Source: Kineosporia babensis (lineage in GTDB: Bacteria; Actinomycetota; Actinomycetes; Actinomycetales; Kineosporiaceae). Taken from it: a DNA stretch of 64,000 bases. The DNA is taken from NCBI RefSeq assembly GCF_021129305.1, contig NZ_JAJOMB010000005.1, positions 62,001 through 126,000 on the forward strand. Reading direction: 5' to 3'. Of the stretch, positions 1 through 7,653 are shown piece after piece (the first letter of the stretch is position 1; the number at the start of each line of letters is the position of its first letter). A program made the translations under genes and the position numbers. The notes under the pieces were generated by a model, which ran no database searches, was not told the origin of the DNA, and was given only the letters and a program-made list of their open reading frames with translations.

Positions 1-260
1 GCCAGCTCCAGGGCCTGCGGGTCGCGGTCGATCCCAACCAGCGTGACCTGGGGGCAGGCGGTCAGCAGGGCCTCGCTGTGCCCGCCCATCCCGAGCGTGG
101 CGTCCACCACGATCGAGCCGGGATCGGCCAGGGCCGGGGCCAGCAGCTCGACGCAACGATCGCGCATGACGGGGACGTGGCGCTCGTGCGCCTGGGCGGT
201 GTCTTCGTGCTGCATCTTCGTGGTGTTCTCAGAGCTTTCGGGGCGCTCAGGGCGGGTCAT
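1..260 (-). CDS. rsmH: 16S rRNA m4C1402 methyltransferase RsmH, N-terminal part (runs off the window)
   Basis: Partial gene: about 86 residues before the left edge. RsmH (MraW) is the SAM-dependent methyltransferase that methylates N4 of C1402 in 16S rRNA and is the usual second gene of the division/cell wall cluster. The translation shows a short variable N-terminus, then [33 protein letters not shown] (the SAM-binding glycine motif) and [11 protein letters not shown], all diagnostic of the family. The ATG at 258-260 is preceded by GGGGAGG at good spacing. It lies downstream of mraZ on the same strand, the standard mraZ-rsmH order. The 495-base gap between them is unusually long and carries a strong hairpin close to this start. 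Confidence 0.93.
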   Translation of the reverse strand, partial: MTRPERPESSENTTKMQHEDTAQAHERHVPVMRDRCVELLAPALADPGSIVVDATLGMGGHSEALLTACPQVTLVGIDRDPQALEL

Positions 261-755
261 CGCGACCTCCCCTCGGGGACGGGAAGGCACCCGGCCGTCC
301 GTGGCCGGGTGCTGGTGGGCTTCGGGCAGGAAGCCACGCGGGAGTCAGAAGCTCGAGCTGATCGCCCTCCGCCCTCGCCGGCTGGGTACCGGTGACGCCG
401 GCCGGACTCGACAGCCACCGGAGCCGGTCCGGGACCGACGTCCGGCGATCAGGTCTCCATCCGCTCCGACCGAACTGCGGCCTGACACCGGGGAAGGTGT
501 GTCAGGACGCCTCGGGCGGCTGGAGACCTCATCGTCGGCGAGTCGGACCGGCCGGTTGTCCAGCACTGGAGTTCTGCTCGTCGTCCGCAGTGCCCTATCC
601 GGCCCGGCGTGGGCCGGCCGGAAGGAGCTCGGCGGTTCTGCTGAGGTCAGGAGTGCACGCGGCACGTCGTCGGGACAGTCGGTGGTTCGGTGGGCCGGCC
701 GGGGAAGCGGCCGGACGCTCGCTCGGGTTGGTGCTCCTGCGGGGTGACATGTGCA
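261..755 (-). other. Long mraZ-rsmH spacer, no gene found
   Basis: About 495 bases separate the mraZ stop from the rsmH start. No open frame here has family resemblance or a convincing ribosome site. The only clear structure is the hairpin at 287-312. A structured mraW RNA motif has been described upstream of rsmH/mraW in Actinomycetales, so this spacer may be a long 5' leader of rsmH or hold a second promoter; that is inference. Confidence 0.5.
287..312 (-). ncRNA. Hairpin in the rsmH leader, candidate mraW RNA motif
   Basis: Positions 287-296 and 303-312 form a perfect 10-bp GC-rich stem (GCACCCGGCC with its complement) around a 6-base loop. It ends 27 bases before the rsmH start codon in the transcript sense and has no U tract, so it looks more like a leader structure than a terminator. 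Its location matches the described actinobacterial mraW RNA motif, but I cannot confirm the conserved sequence features of that motif. Confidence 0.4.
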
Positions 756-1187
756 TCAGAACAACCCGGGGACGACTTCCTCGGCCTGCTCGGCGAACGC
801 CTGTTCCTGCTCGCTGAGGTACGACTCCCACGCCGCCAGGTCCCAGATCTCGATCCGCTCCCCCGCGCCGATCACGGCGCAGTCGCGGTTCAGACCGGCA
901 TAGGTCCGCAGCATGGCCGGGATGGTGACCCGGCCCTGCTTGTCGACCGCCTCGTCGGACGCTCCGGAGAGGAACACCCGTAGGTAGTCGCGGGCCTGTT
1001 TGCTGGTCACCGGAGCCTGACGCAACTGGCCGGCGATCCGGGAGAACTCGTCGACCGGGAAGACGTAGAGACAACGCTCCTGCCCTCTGGTCACGATCAC
1101 CCCTGCCTCCAGTTGCTCGCGGAACTTGGCCGGAAGAATCAGCCGGCCCTTGTCGTCGAGGCGAGGTGTGTGGGTGCCGAGGAACAT
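756..1187 (-). CDS. mraZ: Transcriptional regulator MraZ
   Basis: 143 residues, the usual MraZ length. MraZ is a ring-forming DNA-binding protein that represses its own dcw operon. Two tandem SpoVT/AbrB-like half-domains are visible: the N-terminal one begins [24 protein letters not shown] and the second contains [17 protein letters not shown], each with the hallmark DxxGR motif. The ATG at 1185-1187 follows GAGGGGACC. Upstream, at 1264-1300, lie four 10-bp-phased repeats that fit its own operator. rsmH follows on the same strand. Identification is secure; autoregulation is inferred from the family and the repeats. Confidence 0.97.
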   Translation of the reverse strand: MFLGTHTPRLDDKGRLILPAKFREQLEAGVIVTRGQERCLYVFPVDEFSRIAGQLRQAPVTSKQARDYLRVFLSGASDEAVDKQGRVTIPAMLRTYAGLNRDCAVIGAGERIEIWDLAAWESYLSEQEQAFAEQAEEVVPGLF

Positions 1188-1830
1188 CGGCGGTCCCCTC
1201 TCCTCGCCCCTCCCTATTCAGAGCAGCTGGAGCGTGAGGCGTCATCCGTGAAACTCCTCTCCGCTCCAGTGGCCTCCACATTACTCCACTTCCCCCCACA
1301 CGCAATGGCGGAACGGCGGATTCCACAGCCGCCACCTGCACGAACGTGCAGGTCACAGGCACAGGGGCGGAAGTGGGGAAGGTTTCCGACCGGGTGTCAT
1401 CCACAGCCTTGACAAGAGCCACCCGATCGGTCATATGTCCCCTTCGCAGGCCCTTGCGCCCGTTCGGGCGGGCCGTCGTGGGGCGAAGTGGGGGTGCGGG
1501 AAGATGAAGGACGCCCGCGGTGGGGGAAGGTGGGTACCCGAACGCCCGCAGGTGGTGGGTTGTGGGGGCGAGAGCCCCCGGTGACCCGGCCACTGCGCAG
1601 GGTGAGCGTCGGCACCCGGGCGGGTAACCGTCCTCAAGTTCTGCTCTATAACTGACCACCGGCCCGGCCGCGGGCACCCCTCAGGGACGCTGCACGATGC
1701 CTCAGCGTTTGAGAGACTGATCGGCACCAAGCACTGCACCGATAAGCGCATCAGACTGCATGAGACTGCCGGGCCTACCCGGACGACAGGTACCCCCGGC
1801 CACGGACCGGGAGGCACGGAGGCTGCACAC
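1188..1830. other. Divergent mraZ/moxR intergenic region
   Basis: About 640 bases with no supportable gene. It should hold the promoters for mraZ (minus) and the moxR operon (plus). Besides the MraZ-box array at 1264-1300 it contains plus-strand GTGGG repeats in pairs at 10-bp spacing: GTGGGG at 1479 and 1489, and GTGGG at 1520 and 1530. Two more GTGGG copies follow near 1555-1566 without the 10-bp phase. Confidence 0.6.
1264..1300 (-). promoter_or_regulatory. Probable MraZ operator: four direct repeats with 10-bp period
   Basis: Read on the minus strand, (T/A)GTGG(G/A)G occurs three times at exactly 10-base intervals (plus-strand copies end at 1300, 1290 and 1280), with a fourth, weaker copy ending at 1270 (ACTGGAG). 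Known MraZ boxes are short TGGGN-type direct repeats spaced by 5 bases, giving the same 10-bp phase. The array lies 77-113 bases upstream of the mraZ start. Confidence 0.75.
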
Positions 1831-2826
1831 GTGACGACCATGGCCGGCCCGCGGGAACTGGAGTACCTCGCCGGGGTGACCGGAGCTATCAAGTCAGCGA
1901 TCGAGTCGGTCATCGAGGGCAAACCTGATGTGGTCGACCTCGCTGTCACCGTGCTGCTGGCCGAGGGGCACCTGCTGGTGGAGGACGTGCCCGGGGTGGG
2001 CAAGACGATGCTGGCCAAGGCGATGGCCCGGGCGGTCGACTGCTCGGTCAAGCGCATCCAGTTCACTCCCGACCTGCTGCCCAGCGACGTCACCGGGGTC
2101 AGCATCTACCGGCAGGAACGGCACGACTTCGAGTTCAAGCCGGGCGCCGTGTTCGCGAACATCGTGGTCGGCGACGAGATCAACCGGGCCAGCCCGAAGA
2201 CCCAGTCCGCCCTGCTCGAGTGCATGGAGGAGCATCAGGTCACGGTGGACGGCGTCACCCACCGGCTGGAGAGCCCGTTCATCGTGGTGGCCACCCAGAA
2301 CCCGGTCGAGATGGAGGGCACCTTCCCGCTGCCCGAGGCGCAGCGCGACCGGTTCATGGCCCGGGTCTCGATGGGCTACCCCTCGGCCCACGCCGAGCTG
2401 GACATGCTCGGCCACCACGGCGAGCACGACCCGCTGGCCGTGGTCCGCCCGGCCTGCGACGCCAACACTGTGCGCTCGCTGATCGCGGTCAGCCGCGCGG
2501 TGTACGCCGCCGACGGGATCAAGGAGTACGTGGTCAACCTGGTCCGGGCCACCCGCTCGAACCCGGAGCTGCGCCTGGGTGCCTCCCCGCGCTCGGCGCT
2601 GCAGCTGCTGCGCGCCAGCAAGGCCCGGGCCGCGATGAGCGGTCGCGGCCACGTCATCCCGGACGACGTGCAGGCCCTGACCCCGCTGGTGCTGGCCCAC
2701 CGGCTGATGCCCAGCGCCGAGGCCCAGCTCGCCCGGCGTACCCCCGCCGACGTCCTGAGCTCGATCCTGGGCCAGGTCCCGGTGCCCGCCCCGCGCGCCA
2801 CCGCCAGCACCGCCTGGCCGGCATGA
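1831..2826 (+). CDS. MoxR-family AAA+ ATPase
   Basis: 331 residues. MoxR ATPases act as chaperones that mature or remodel partner proteins and are normally encoded beside DUF58 and transglutaminase-like genes, as here. Visible motifs are Walker A GVGKT at about residues 55-59, Walker B VVGDEINR near 111-118, the sensor-like stretch VVATQNP, and FPLPEAQRDRF, typical of the MoxR subfamily. The GTG at 1831 follows ACGGAGG; an in-frame ATG lies three codons later. The stop overlaps the next start (ATGA), so translation is probably coupled. The substrate cannot be told from sequence. Confidence 0.95.
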   Translation: MTTMAGPRELEYLAGVTGAIKSAIESVIEGKPDVVDLAVTVLLAEGHLLVEDVPGVGKTMLAKAMARAVDCSVKRIQFTPDLLPSDVTGVSIYRQERHDFEFKPGAVFANIVVGDEINRASPKTQSALLECMEEHQVTVDGVTHRLESPFIVVATQNPVEMEGTFPLPEAQRDRFMARVSMGYPSAHAELDMLGHHGEHDPLAVVRPACDANTVRSLIAVSRAVYAADGIKEYVVNLVRATRSNPELRLGASPRSALQLLRASKARAAMSGRGHVIPDDVQALTPLVLAHRLMPSAEAQLARRTPADVLSSILGQVPVPAPRATASTAWPA

Positions 2827-4196
2827 GGTCCATGGTCACCCGGGCCCGAGCGGCACTGTCCGGGCTGACCACCCGAGGCCGTTCCTTCCTCTCGGCGGGT
2901 GTGGCCTCGGGCATCTGCGCGGTCGTGCTCGGCCGCCAGGACCTGCTGCGGATCGCCGTGCTGCTCCTGGTGCTGCCGCTGGCCTGCGTGTACATGCTCA
3001 CCCGGGCGCACTACCGGATCGGCCTGACCCGGACCACCACCCCGGCCCGGGTCTCGGTCGGGGCGCCGATGCGGGTGCGGCTGGAGCTGCAGAACCTGGC
3101 CTCGATCCGGACCCGGGTGCTGCTGGCCGAGGACCGGGTGCCGCCCGCGCTCGGGGCTCCCCCACGATTTGTGCTCGACCGGATGCCCGGCGGGCAACGC
3201 GCCGCCGTCACCTACTCGCTCACCGCCGCGATGCGCGGGCGCTACCCGATCGGCCCGTTGCGGCTGAGGGTCACCGATCCGTTCGGGATGTGCGAGCTCA
3301 CCCGCTCGTTCACCGGCAACGACCACGTCACCGTGGTGCCCCGGCTGTACCCGCTGGTCCCGCTCACCGCCGGGGGTACCTGGGGCGGCGCCGGCGACTC
3401 GCTGGCCCGAGCCGCCGCGGTCAGCGGCGAGGACGACATCGCCACCCGGGAGTATCGCGAGGGTGACGACCTGCGCCGGGTGCACTGGCGCTCCACCGCC
3501 AAGCGCGGCGAGCTGATGGTGCGCCGCGAGGAACAGCCCCGGCAGATGCGCGCCACGGTGCTGCTGGACACCAGGGCTCGCTCACACCGCGGCGAGGGGC
3601 CGACCTCGTCGTTCGAGTGGGCGGTCAGCGCGGCCGCGTCGGTGGCGGTGCACTTCGCCGAGGAGAAGCACGGCATCCGCCTGCTGACCGACGGCTCCCC
3701 CGCGAACTGGTCCAACCCGCACTCCGGCGAGGCCTCCAGCGAGCTGCTGGAGCGGCTGGCCACCGTGCACACCGCCGACGACGAGGTGCTGGACGACGCG
3801 ATCGGCGTGCTGCACCGGGCCGGCGGCGACGGGCTGATCATCGCGGTGCTGGGCGAGATCGACGAGACGGTGGCGCTGAAGCTGGGCGAGCTCGGGCTGG
3901 CCGGCCGGGCCGGGATCGCCGTCCTGCTGAACACCCCGCAGTGGTCGGCCGGATCGGCCCGCGGTTCGCAGGAGGACCGGCAACGCGCCCGCAACCTGCT
4001 GCGCGAGGGCGGCTGGGCCGTGGTCGAGGCCGGACCGCAGCAGACCATCGCCGATGTCTGGAGCGGGGCGGCCGGCACGACGGTGGACACCGGCGTCGAG
4101 ATCACTGCACCGCGGATTCCCCCCGGCACAGCTTCGGCGTCTACTAATGGCCATGTGAACGGTTCTGGCGACGGCTTTGGGCGGCTGCTGGCATGA
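2823..4196 (+). CDS. DUF58 domain-containing membrane protein
   Basis: 457 residues, second gene of the MoxR operon. The first ~60 residues contain two hydrophobic segments (SAGVASGICAVVLG and LLRIAVLLLVLPLACVYML), giving a membrane anchor. The DUF58 signature follows near residues 203-232: REYREGDDLRRVHWRSTAKR then GELMVRREEQP. The C-terminal half resembles a von Willebrand A-type fold (VLLDTRAR, then GLIIAVLGE). The start is the ATG overlapping the moxR stop; another ATG three codons later is possible. The last ~30 residues are Gly/Ser/Asn rich. It probably works as the membrane partner of the MoxR ATPase. Confidence 0.92.
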   Translation: MRSMVTRARAALSGLTTRGRSFLSAGVASGICAVVLGRQDLLRIAVLLLVLPLACVYMLTRAHYRIGLTRTTTPARVSVGAPMRVRLELQNLASIRTRVLLAEDRVPPALGAPPRFVLDRMPGGQRAAVTYSLTAAMRGRYPIGPLRLRVTDPFGMCELTRSFTGNDHVTVVPRLYPLVPLTAGGTWGGAGDSLARAAAVSGEDDIATREYREGDDLRRVHWRSTAKRGELMVRREEQPRQMRATVLLDTRARSHRGEGPTSSFEWAVSAAASVAVHFAEEKHGIRLLTDGSPANWSNPHSGEASSELLERLATVHTADDEVLDDAIGVLHRAGGDGLIIAVLGEIDETVALKLGELGLAGRAGIAVLLNTPQWSAGSARGSQEDRQRARNLLREGGWAVVEAGPQQTIADVWSGAAGTTVDTGVEITAPRIPPGTASASTNGHVNGSGDGFGRLLA

Positions 4197-6562
4197 CGAA
4201 CGGATCCGACGAACGGATGGCGGTGACCGCCGCGGCGGCCAGCCTGGTCGCCGCGCTCACCCTGGCCCCGCTGGTCAAGGGGGGCACCTGGCTGTTCGCC
4301 GCGGCGATCATGGTGCTCACCGTGATGGTCTCCGGCATCGTCGGGCGGCAGCTGGCCCGGGGCTGGTGGCCGGCTGTGGTCGGGCTGCAGACCGTGCTGC
4401 TGTTCCTGGCCGTGGTGGTGCTGTTCGCCCGGGGTGAGCTGATCAACCCGCCCGGGGCCGTGCAGGCGCTGCAGGAGATGCTCCAGGCCGGGATGAACGT
4501 CACCCAGAGCCAGTCGCCCCCGGTGGACGCCGAGCGCGGCATCGTGCTGCTGGTCGCCGGCGGCGCCGGGCTGGTGGCCCTCGCGGTCGACATCCTGGCC
4601 ACCACCTTCCGCCAGCCCGCGCTGGCCGGGCTGCCGCTGCTGGCCATGTACTGCGTGCCCGCCGCCCTGCTGGAGGACGGCCTCCCCTGGTACCTGTTCC
4701 TGGTCGCCGCCGCCGGATTCCTGCTCCTGCTGTCGGCCGACGCCGGGGACCGCGTGCGCGCCTGGGGCCGGGTCCTGGCCTCCGCCGGGCAACGCACCGC
4801 CGCCCGGCCGGGCGGCGACACCGCCCTGGCCCGAGGTGGGCGCCGGGTGGGCCTGGCCGCGGTGGCCGTCGCGGTGGCCATCCCCGCGGTGATCCCGGGC
4901 CTGGACAACCAGTTGCTGGGCGGGTCCGGAGACGGGGACGGCTCCGGCGGCACCGTGATCACCCGGATCAACCCGATCCTGGACATGCGCCGCGACCTGA
5001 ACGACCCGGTGGACACCGATCTGCTGCAGTACACCACCACCGTCGCCAACCCGGAGCCGCTGCGGATCGTCACCGCCGACGAGTACGACGGGCGCACCTG
5101 GAAGCCCAGCGGCAAGAAGATCCCGCGGGCCAACAACATCAACGACGGCATGCCCTCGGCCCCCGGCCTGACCGCCGCGGTCACCACCGAGTCGGCCACC
5201 TCCGACATCCAGATCTACCGGCTGCGCGAGACCTACCTGCCGCTGCCCTACCCGACCGTCCAGGTGAGCGGTCTGGACGGCGAGTGGCTGTACGACCCGG
5301 ACACGCTGAACGTGATCGGCAACAAGGTGGACACCACCCAGGCCGAGTACCGGGTGTCGTTCCTCAACGTCACCCCGAACTCCCGGCAGCTGGCCAACGC
5401 GGGCAGCCCGCCCCAGGAGATCGTCGAGAAGTACACCCAGCTGCCGGACGACATGCCGGAGTCGATCGAGGAGATCACCCGCGACGTGGCCGGCGGCGGC
5501 AGCCAGTACGAGCAGGCGGTCCGGCTGCAGGACTTCTTCCGGCGCGACGGTGGCTTCCGCTACGACACCCGGGCGCCGCAGAACGAGCAGGGCGACGGCA
5601 GCGCCTCGGCGATCATGGACTTCCTCGACCAGCGGGTCGGCTACTGCGTGCACTACGCCTCGACGATGGCCGTGATGGCCCGTCAGCTCGGCATCCCGGC
5701 CCGGGTCGCGGTGGGCTTCCTGCCGGGCAGCGTGCAGAGCGAGAACACCCGGATCATCTCCTCCCGCGACGCCCACGCCTGGCCCGAGCTGTACTTCCAG
5801 GGCGTCGGCTGGACGCGCTTCGAGCCCACCCCGCGCGATGGTCAGGCCGCGCCGGAGTGGACGGTCCCGGAGTCGGAGGAAGACGGCACCACCACCGAGG
5901 AAGACACCAGCACGACCACCGCGCCGGAGGACAGCCAGGAGGACGAAGGCGCCGCCGCCGAGACGCAGACCCCGGAGGAGGAAGCTGCGGCCACGGCCAC
6001 CCAGTCGTCGGGCGGATTCAGCGTTCCCTGGCAGCCGGTAGTGGCGGTGCTGGTGCTTCTGCTCGTCCTGGCCACTCCCCGCACGGCCTCTGCGCTGGCG
6101 GCCCGGCGGCGCTGGAAGCAGGCCAAGACGCCGCCTGCGCTGGCGGCGGCCGCCTGGGACGATCTGCGGCTGGGGTTGAGCGATATCGGGGTGCGCTGGG
6201 CTGCTTCCTGGACGCCGCGAGCGGTGCGGCAGCGGTTGAACGACGATTACCAGCTCGCGCCGGAACAGGCCGAGGCGCTGGACCGGCTGGTGGCAGAGCT
6301 GGAAGACGCGCTCTACGCGCCGCCTTCGGATCTGGACGGCCGGTCGGCGGAGGAGCGGAAGCAGGATGTGGCGCTGATCGTTGGGGCCGTGGCGGTGCAG
6401 AAGTCCTCGCAGACGCGGTGGCGGGCGCGGTTGTGGCCGGCATCCGGGCTGAGCGCTCTGGCTGGGCTGGGAGCTTGGGTCACGTCGAAGTTCCAGCGGG
6501 GGTCTGGCTCCTCGGACGACGAGGATTCGGCTGCGCGGGCGAAGGTCGGCGCGAGTTCCTAG
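4193..6562 (+). CDS. Transglutaminase-like membrane protein (TgpA-type, DUF3488/DUF4129)
   Basis: 789 residues, third gene of the operon, overlapping its predecessor by ATGA. The N-terminal ~240 residues contain about six membrane segments. A large outer segment carries a transglutaminase/protease core: GYCVHYASTMAVMARQLG with Cys485, SSRDAHAWPELYF with His528, and WTRFEPTP, where Glu replaces the more common Asp. A Thr/Glu-rich linker (about residues 565-605) leads to a last membrane helix (VVAVLVLLLVLATP) and a cytoplasmic tail of about 150 residues. The triad suggests an active papain-like enzyme acting outside the membrane; the reaction is unknown. Confidence 0.93.
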   Translation: MTNGSDERMAVTAAAASLVAALTLAPLVKGGTWLFAAAIMVLTVMVSGIVGRQLARGWWPAVVGLQTVLLFLAVVVLFARGELINPPGAVQALQEMLQAGMNVTQSQSPPVDAERGIVLLVAGGAGLVALAVDILATTFRQPALAGLPLLAMYCVPAALLEDGLPWYLFLVAAAGFLLLLSADAGDRVRAWGRVLASAGQRTAARPGGDTALARGGRRVGLAAVAVAVAIPAVIPGLDNQLLGGSGDGDGSGGTVITRINPILDMRRDLNDPVDTDLLQYTTTVANPEPLRIVTADEYDGRTWKPSGKKIPRANNINDGMPSAPGLTAAVTTESATSDIQIYRLRETYLPLPYPTVQVSGLDGEWLYDPDTLNVIGNKVDTTQAEYRVSFLNVTPNSRQLANAGSPPQEIVEKYTQLPDDMPESIEEITRDVAGGGSQYEQAVRLQDFFRRDGGFRYDTRAPQNEQGDGSASAIMDFLDQRVGYCVHYASTMAVMARQLGIPARVAVGFLPGSVQSENTRIISSRDAHAWPELYFQGVGWTRFEPTPRDGQAAPEWTVPESEEDGTTTEEDTSTTTAPEDSQEDEGAAAETQTPEEEAAATATQSSGGFSVPWQPVVAVLVLLLVLATPRTASALAARRRWKQAKTPPALAAAAWDDLRLGLSDIGVRWAASWTPRAVRQRLNDDYQLAPEQAEALDRLVAELEDALYAPPSDLDGRSAEERKQDVALIVGAVAVQKSSQTRWRARLWPASGLSALAGLGAWVTSKFQRGSGSSDDEDSAARAKVGASS

Positions 6563-7077
6563 GAGTGCTTACAGACGTTTGTGGGCGTCGGGCGCTCGGT
6601 GCGCTGGTGGGGGTTGGAGACAGCCTCGATCGGTTTGCTTTCGATCACCGTGAGCTCAGGTGTCGCGCGCTGGCTGGTGAGTGGCTGCGTCCGGTTGTCC
6701 TCCTCAGCCACCATCGTCCGTGGAGCTGGTCTGGCCCTTGACCACAGACGTCCTAAAGCCGCATGTCCGGACCATCGGTCGCCGGCCGACAGCGGGCTGT
6801 GGGAGCGGGCCCTCCCGACCATGATCACGAGGAGTTCCGGGCGATCACGAAAGGTCGCTGTCCGGGCCGGTTCCGGGCTCGTCAGGTCCGCGACGGACGT
6901 CTTCTTGTTTGCCTCAGGATCACGCGCGCTTCGCCCACACCGGCTGCCGATCGGGCATGATCTGGCGTGGAAGGCCTCCCGCCTGCAGCTCGACCAGCCT
7001 GCGCCGGGCGGTTCGCTCGTGTCGGGCGGCCTGCTTGCGTACGACGACCCGCTTGCGTACAGCGGCAAACAGCACCA

Positions 7078-7104
7078 GGCGGTACCGCGTGATGCGGTAC
7101 CGCC
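7078..7104. repeat. Perfect 11-bp inverted repeat (hairpin)
   Basis: GGCGGTACCGC at 7078-7088 pairs perfectly with 7094-7104 around a 5-base loop. It sits between convergent genes and could be a bidirectional terminator, although it lacks a T tract. KpnI-type GGTACC cores make each arm nearly self-palindromic, so it could also be a protein-binding site. Confidence 0.55.
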
Positions 7105-7129
7105 TACATGAACCTGCATTCAGCTTGCC

Positions 7130-7148
7130 GGCCCCGCCAGGCGGGGCC
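7130..7148 (-). terminator. Hairpin downstream of the DUF3040 gene
   Basis: GGCCCCGCC at 7130-7138 pairs with GGCGGGGCC at 7140-7148. It lies 40-60 bases past the DUF3040 stop on the minus strand. GC-rich stems without U tracts are common at actinobacterial gene ends. Confidence 0.45.
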
Positions 7149-7190
7149 ACCTGCTATCCAGCATCTTTCATGCCGTGCTGCGGCGCCGGG

Positions 7191-7580
7191 TCAGCGTTCG
7201 TCCCGGCGACGATCCCACCGCTGCTCCAGACGTTGCATGAAGCTCGCCTTGCTGCGGTTGTTGCGTTTCACCGGGGGACGGACCGTGCCGGCCGCATTGA
7301 CCACGCCTACTGGACCTCTGCGCTTGCTGGACACGGCATAGGCCGTACCACCCAGCATGCAGACGAAGCCGAGCACCCCGATCGGGATGTTGTTGTTGGC
7401 CACGCCAAAGACGAGCACTACGAGCCCGAGCACGATACCCGTGCCCCCAATAGCAAGCCGCCGACCGGCCCCTGGCCGTCGGTTGGCGCCACGCATTGCC
7501 GAGGCAAACTTCGGATCCTCGGCATAGAGCGCGCGCTCCATCTGCTCAAGCAGACGCTGCTCGTTATCGGAGAGCGGCAC
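7191..7580 (-). CDS. DUF3040 domain-containing membrane protein
   Basis: 129 residues, the usual family length. It begins VPLSDNEQRLLEQMERALYAEDPKFASAMRG, the family hallmark, followed by two membrane segments (GIVLGLVVLVFGVA and IGVLGFVCMLGGTAYAV) and a basic C-terminus. The GTG at 7578-7580 is chosen because AGGAGG lies six bases upstream and the family motif starts there; a longer frame to 7616 has no support. Rv2169c is the likely tuberculosis counterpart. Function is unknown; proximity to the dcw cluster suggests an envelope or division role, which is inference. Confidence 0.9.
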   Translation of the reverse strand: MPLSDNEQRLLEQMERALYAEDPKFASAMRGANRRPGAGRRLAIGGTGIVLGLVVLVFGVANNNIPIGVLGFVCMLGGTAYAVSSKRRGPVGVVNAAGTVRPPVKRNNRSKASFMQRLEQRWDRRRDER

Positions 7581-7653
7581 TTCGACCTCCTGACGGTCAC
7601 ACCGGTCGTTCCACATGCGTTCCGGCGATGGTCACAGAATAGGTCGCACTCGC

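Larger units (their letters stand above)
6563..7190. other. Intergenic region with lower GC, no gene supported
   Basis: About 630 bases between the transglutaminase stop and the end of the DUF3040 gene. Open frames exist on both strands but their translations are Ser/Arg-rich with no family resemblance, no usable ribosome site and no coding bias. Structures present are a direct GATCACGA repeat (6823-6830 and 6843-6850), a long hairpin at 7078-7104 and a terminator-like hairpin at 7130-7148. Confidence 0.55.

Noticed and set aside
1431-2105. Minus-strand frame opposite the start of moxR
   Set aside because: It overlaps the supported moxR gene and its promoter and lacks any motif or ribosome site.
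3242-5776. Very long open frame opposite DUF58 and the transglutaminase gene (844 codons)
   Set aside because: It is antisense to two well-supported coupled genes; the translation is His/Gly/Val/Asp-rich and has no family motifs. Long antisense frames are expected at this GC content.
6559-7119. 186-codon minus-strand frame in the gap after the transglutaminase gene
   Set aside because: Cys/Ser/Arg-rich translation without coding bias or resemblance, and no ribosome site.
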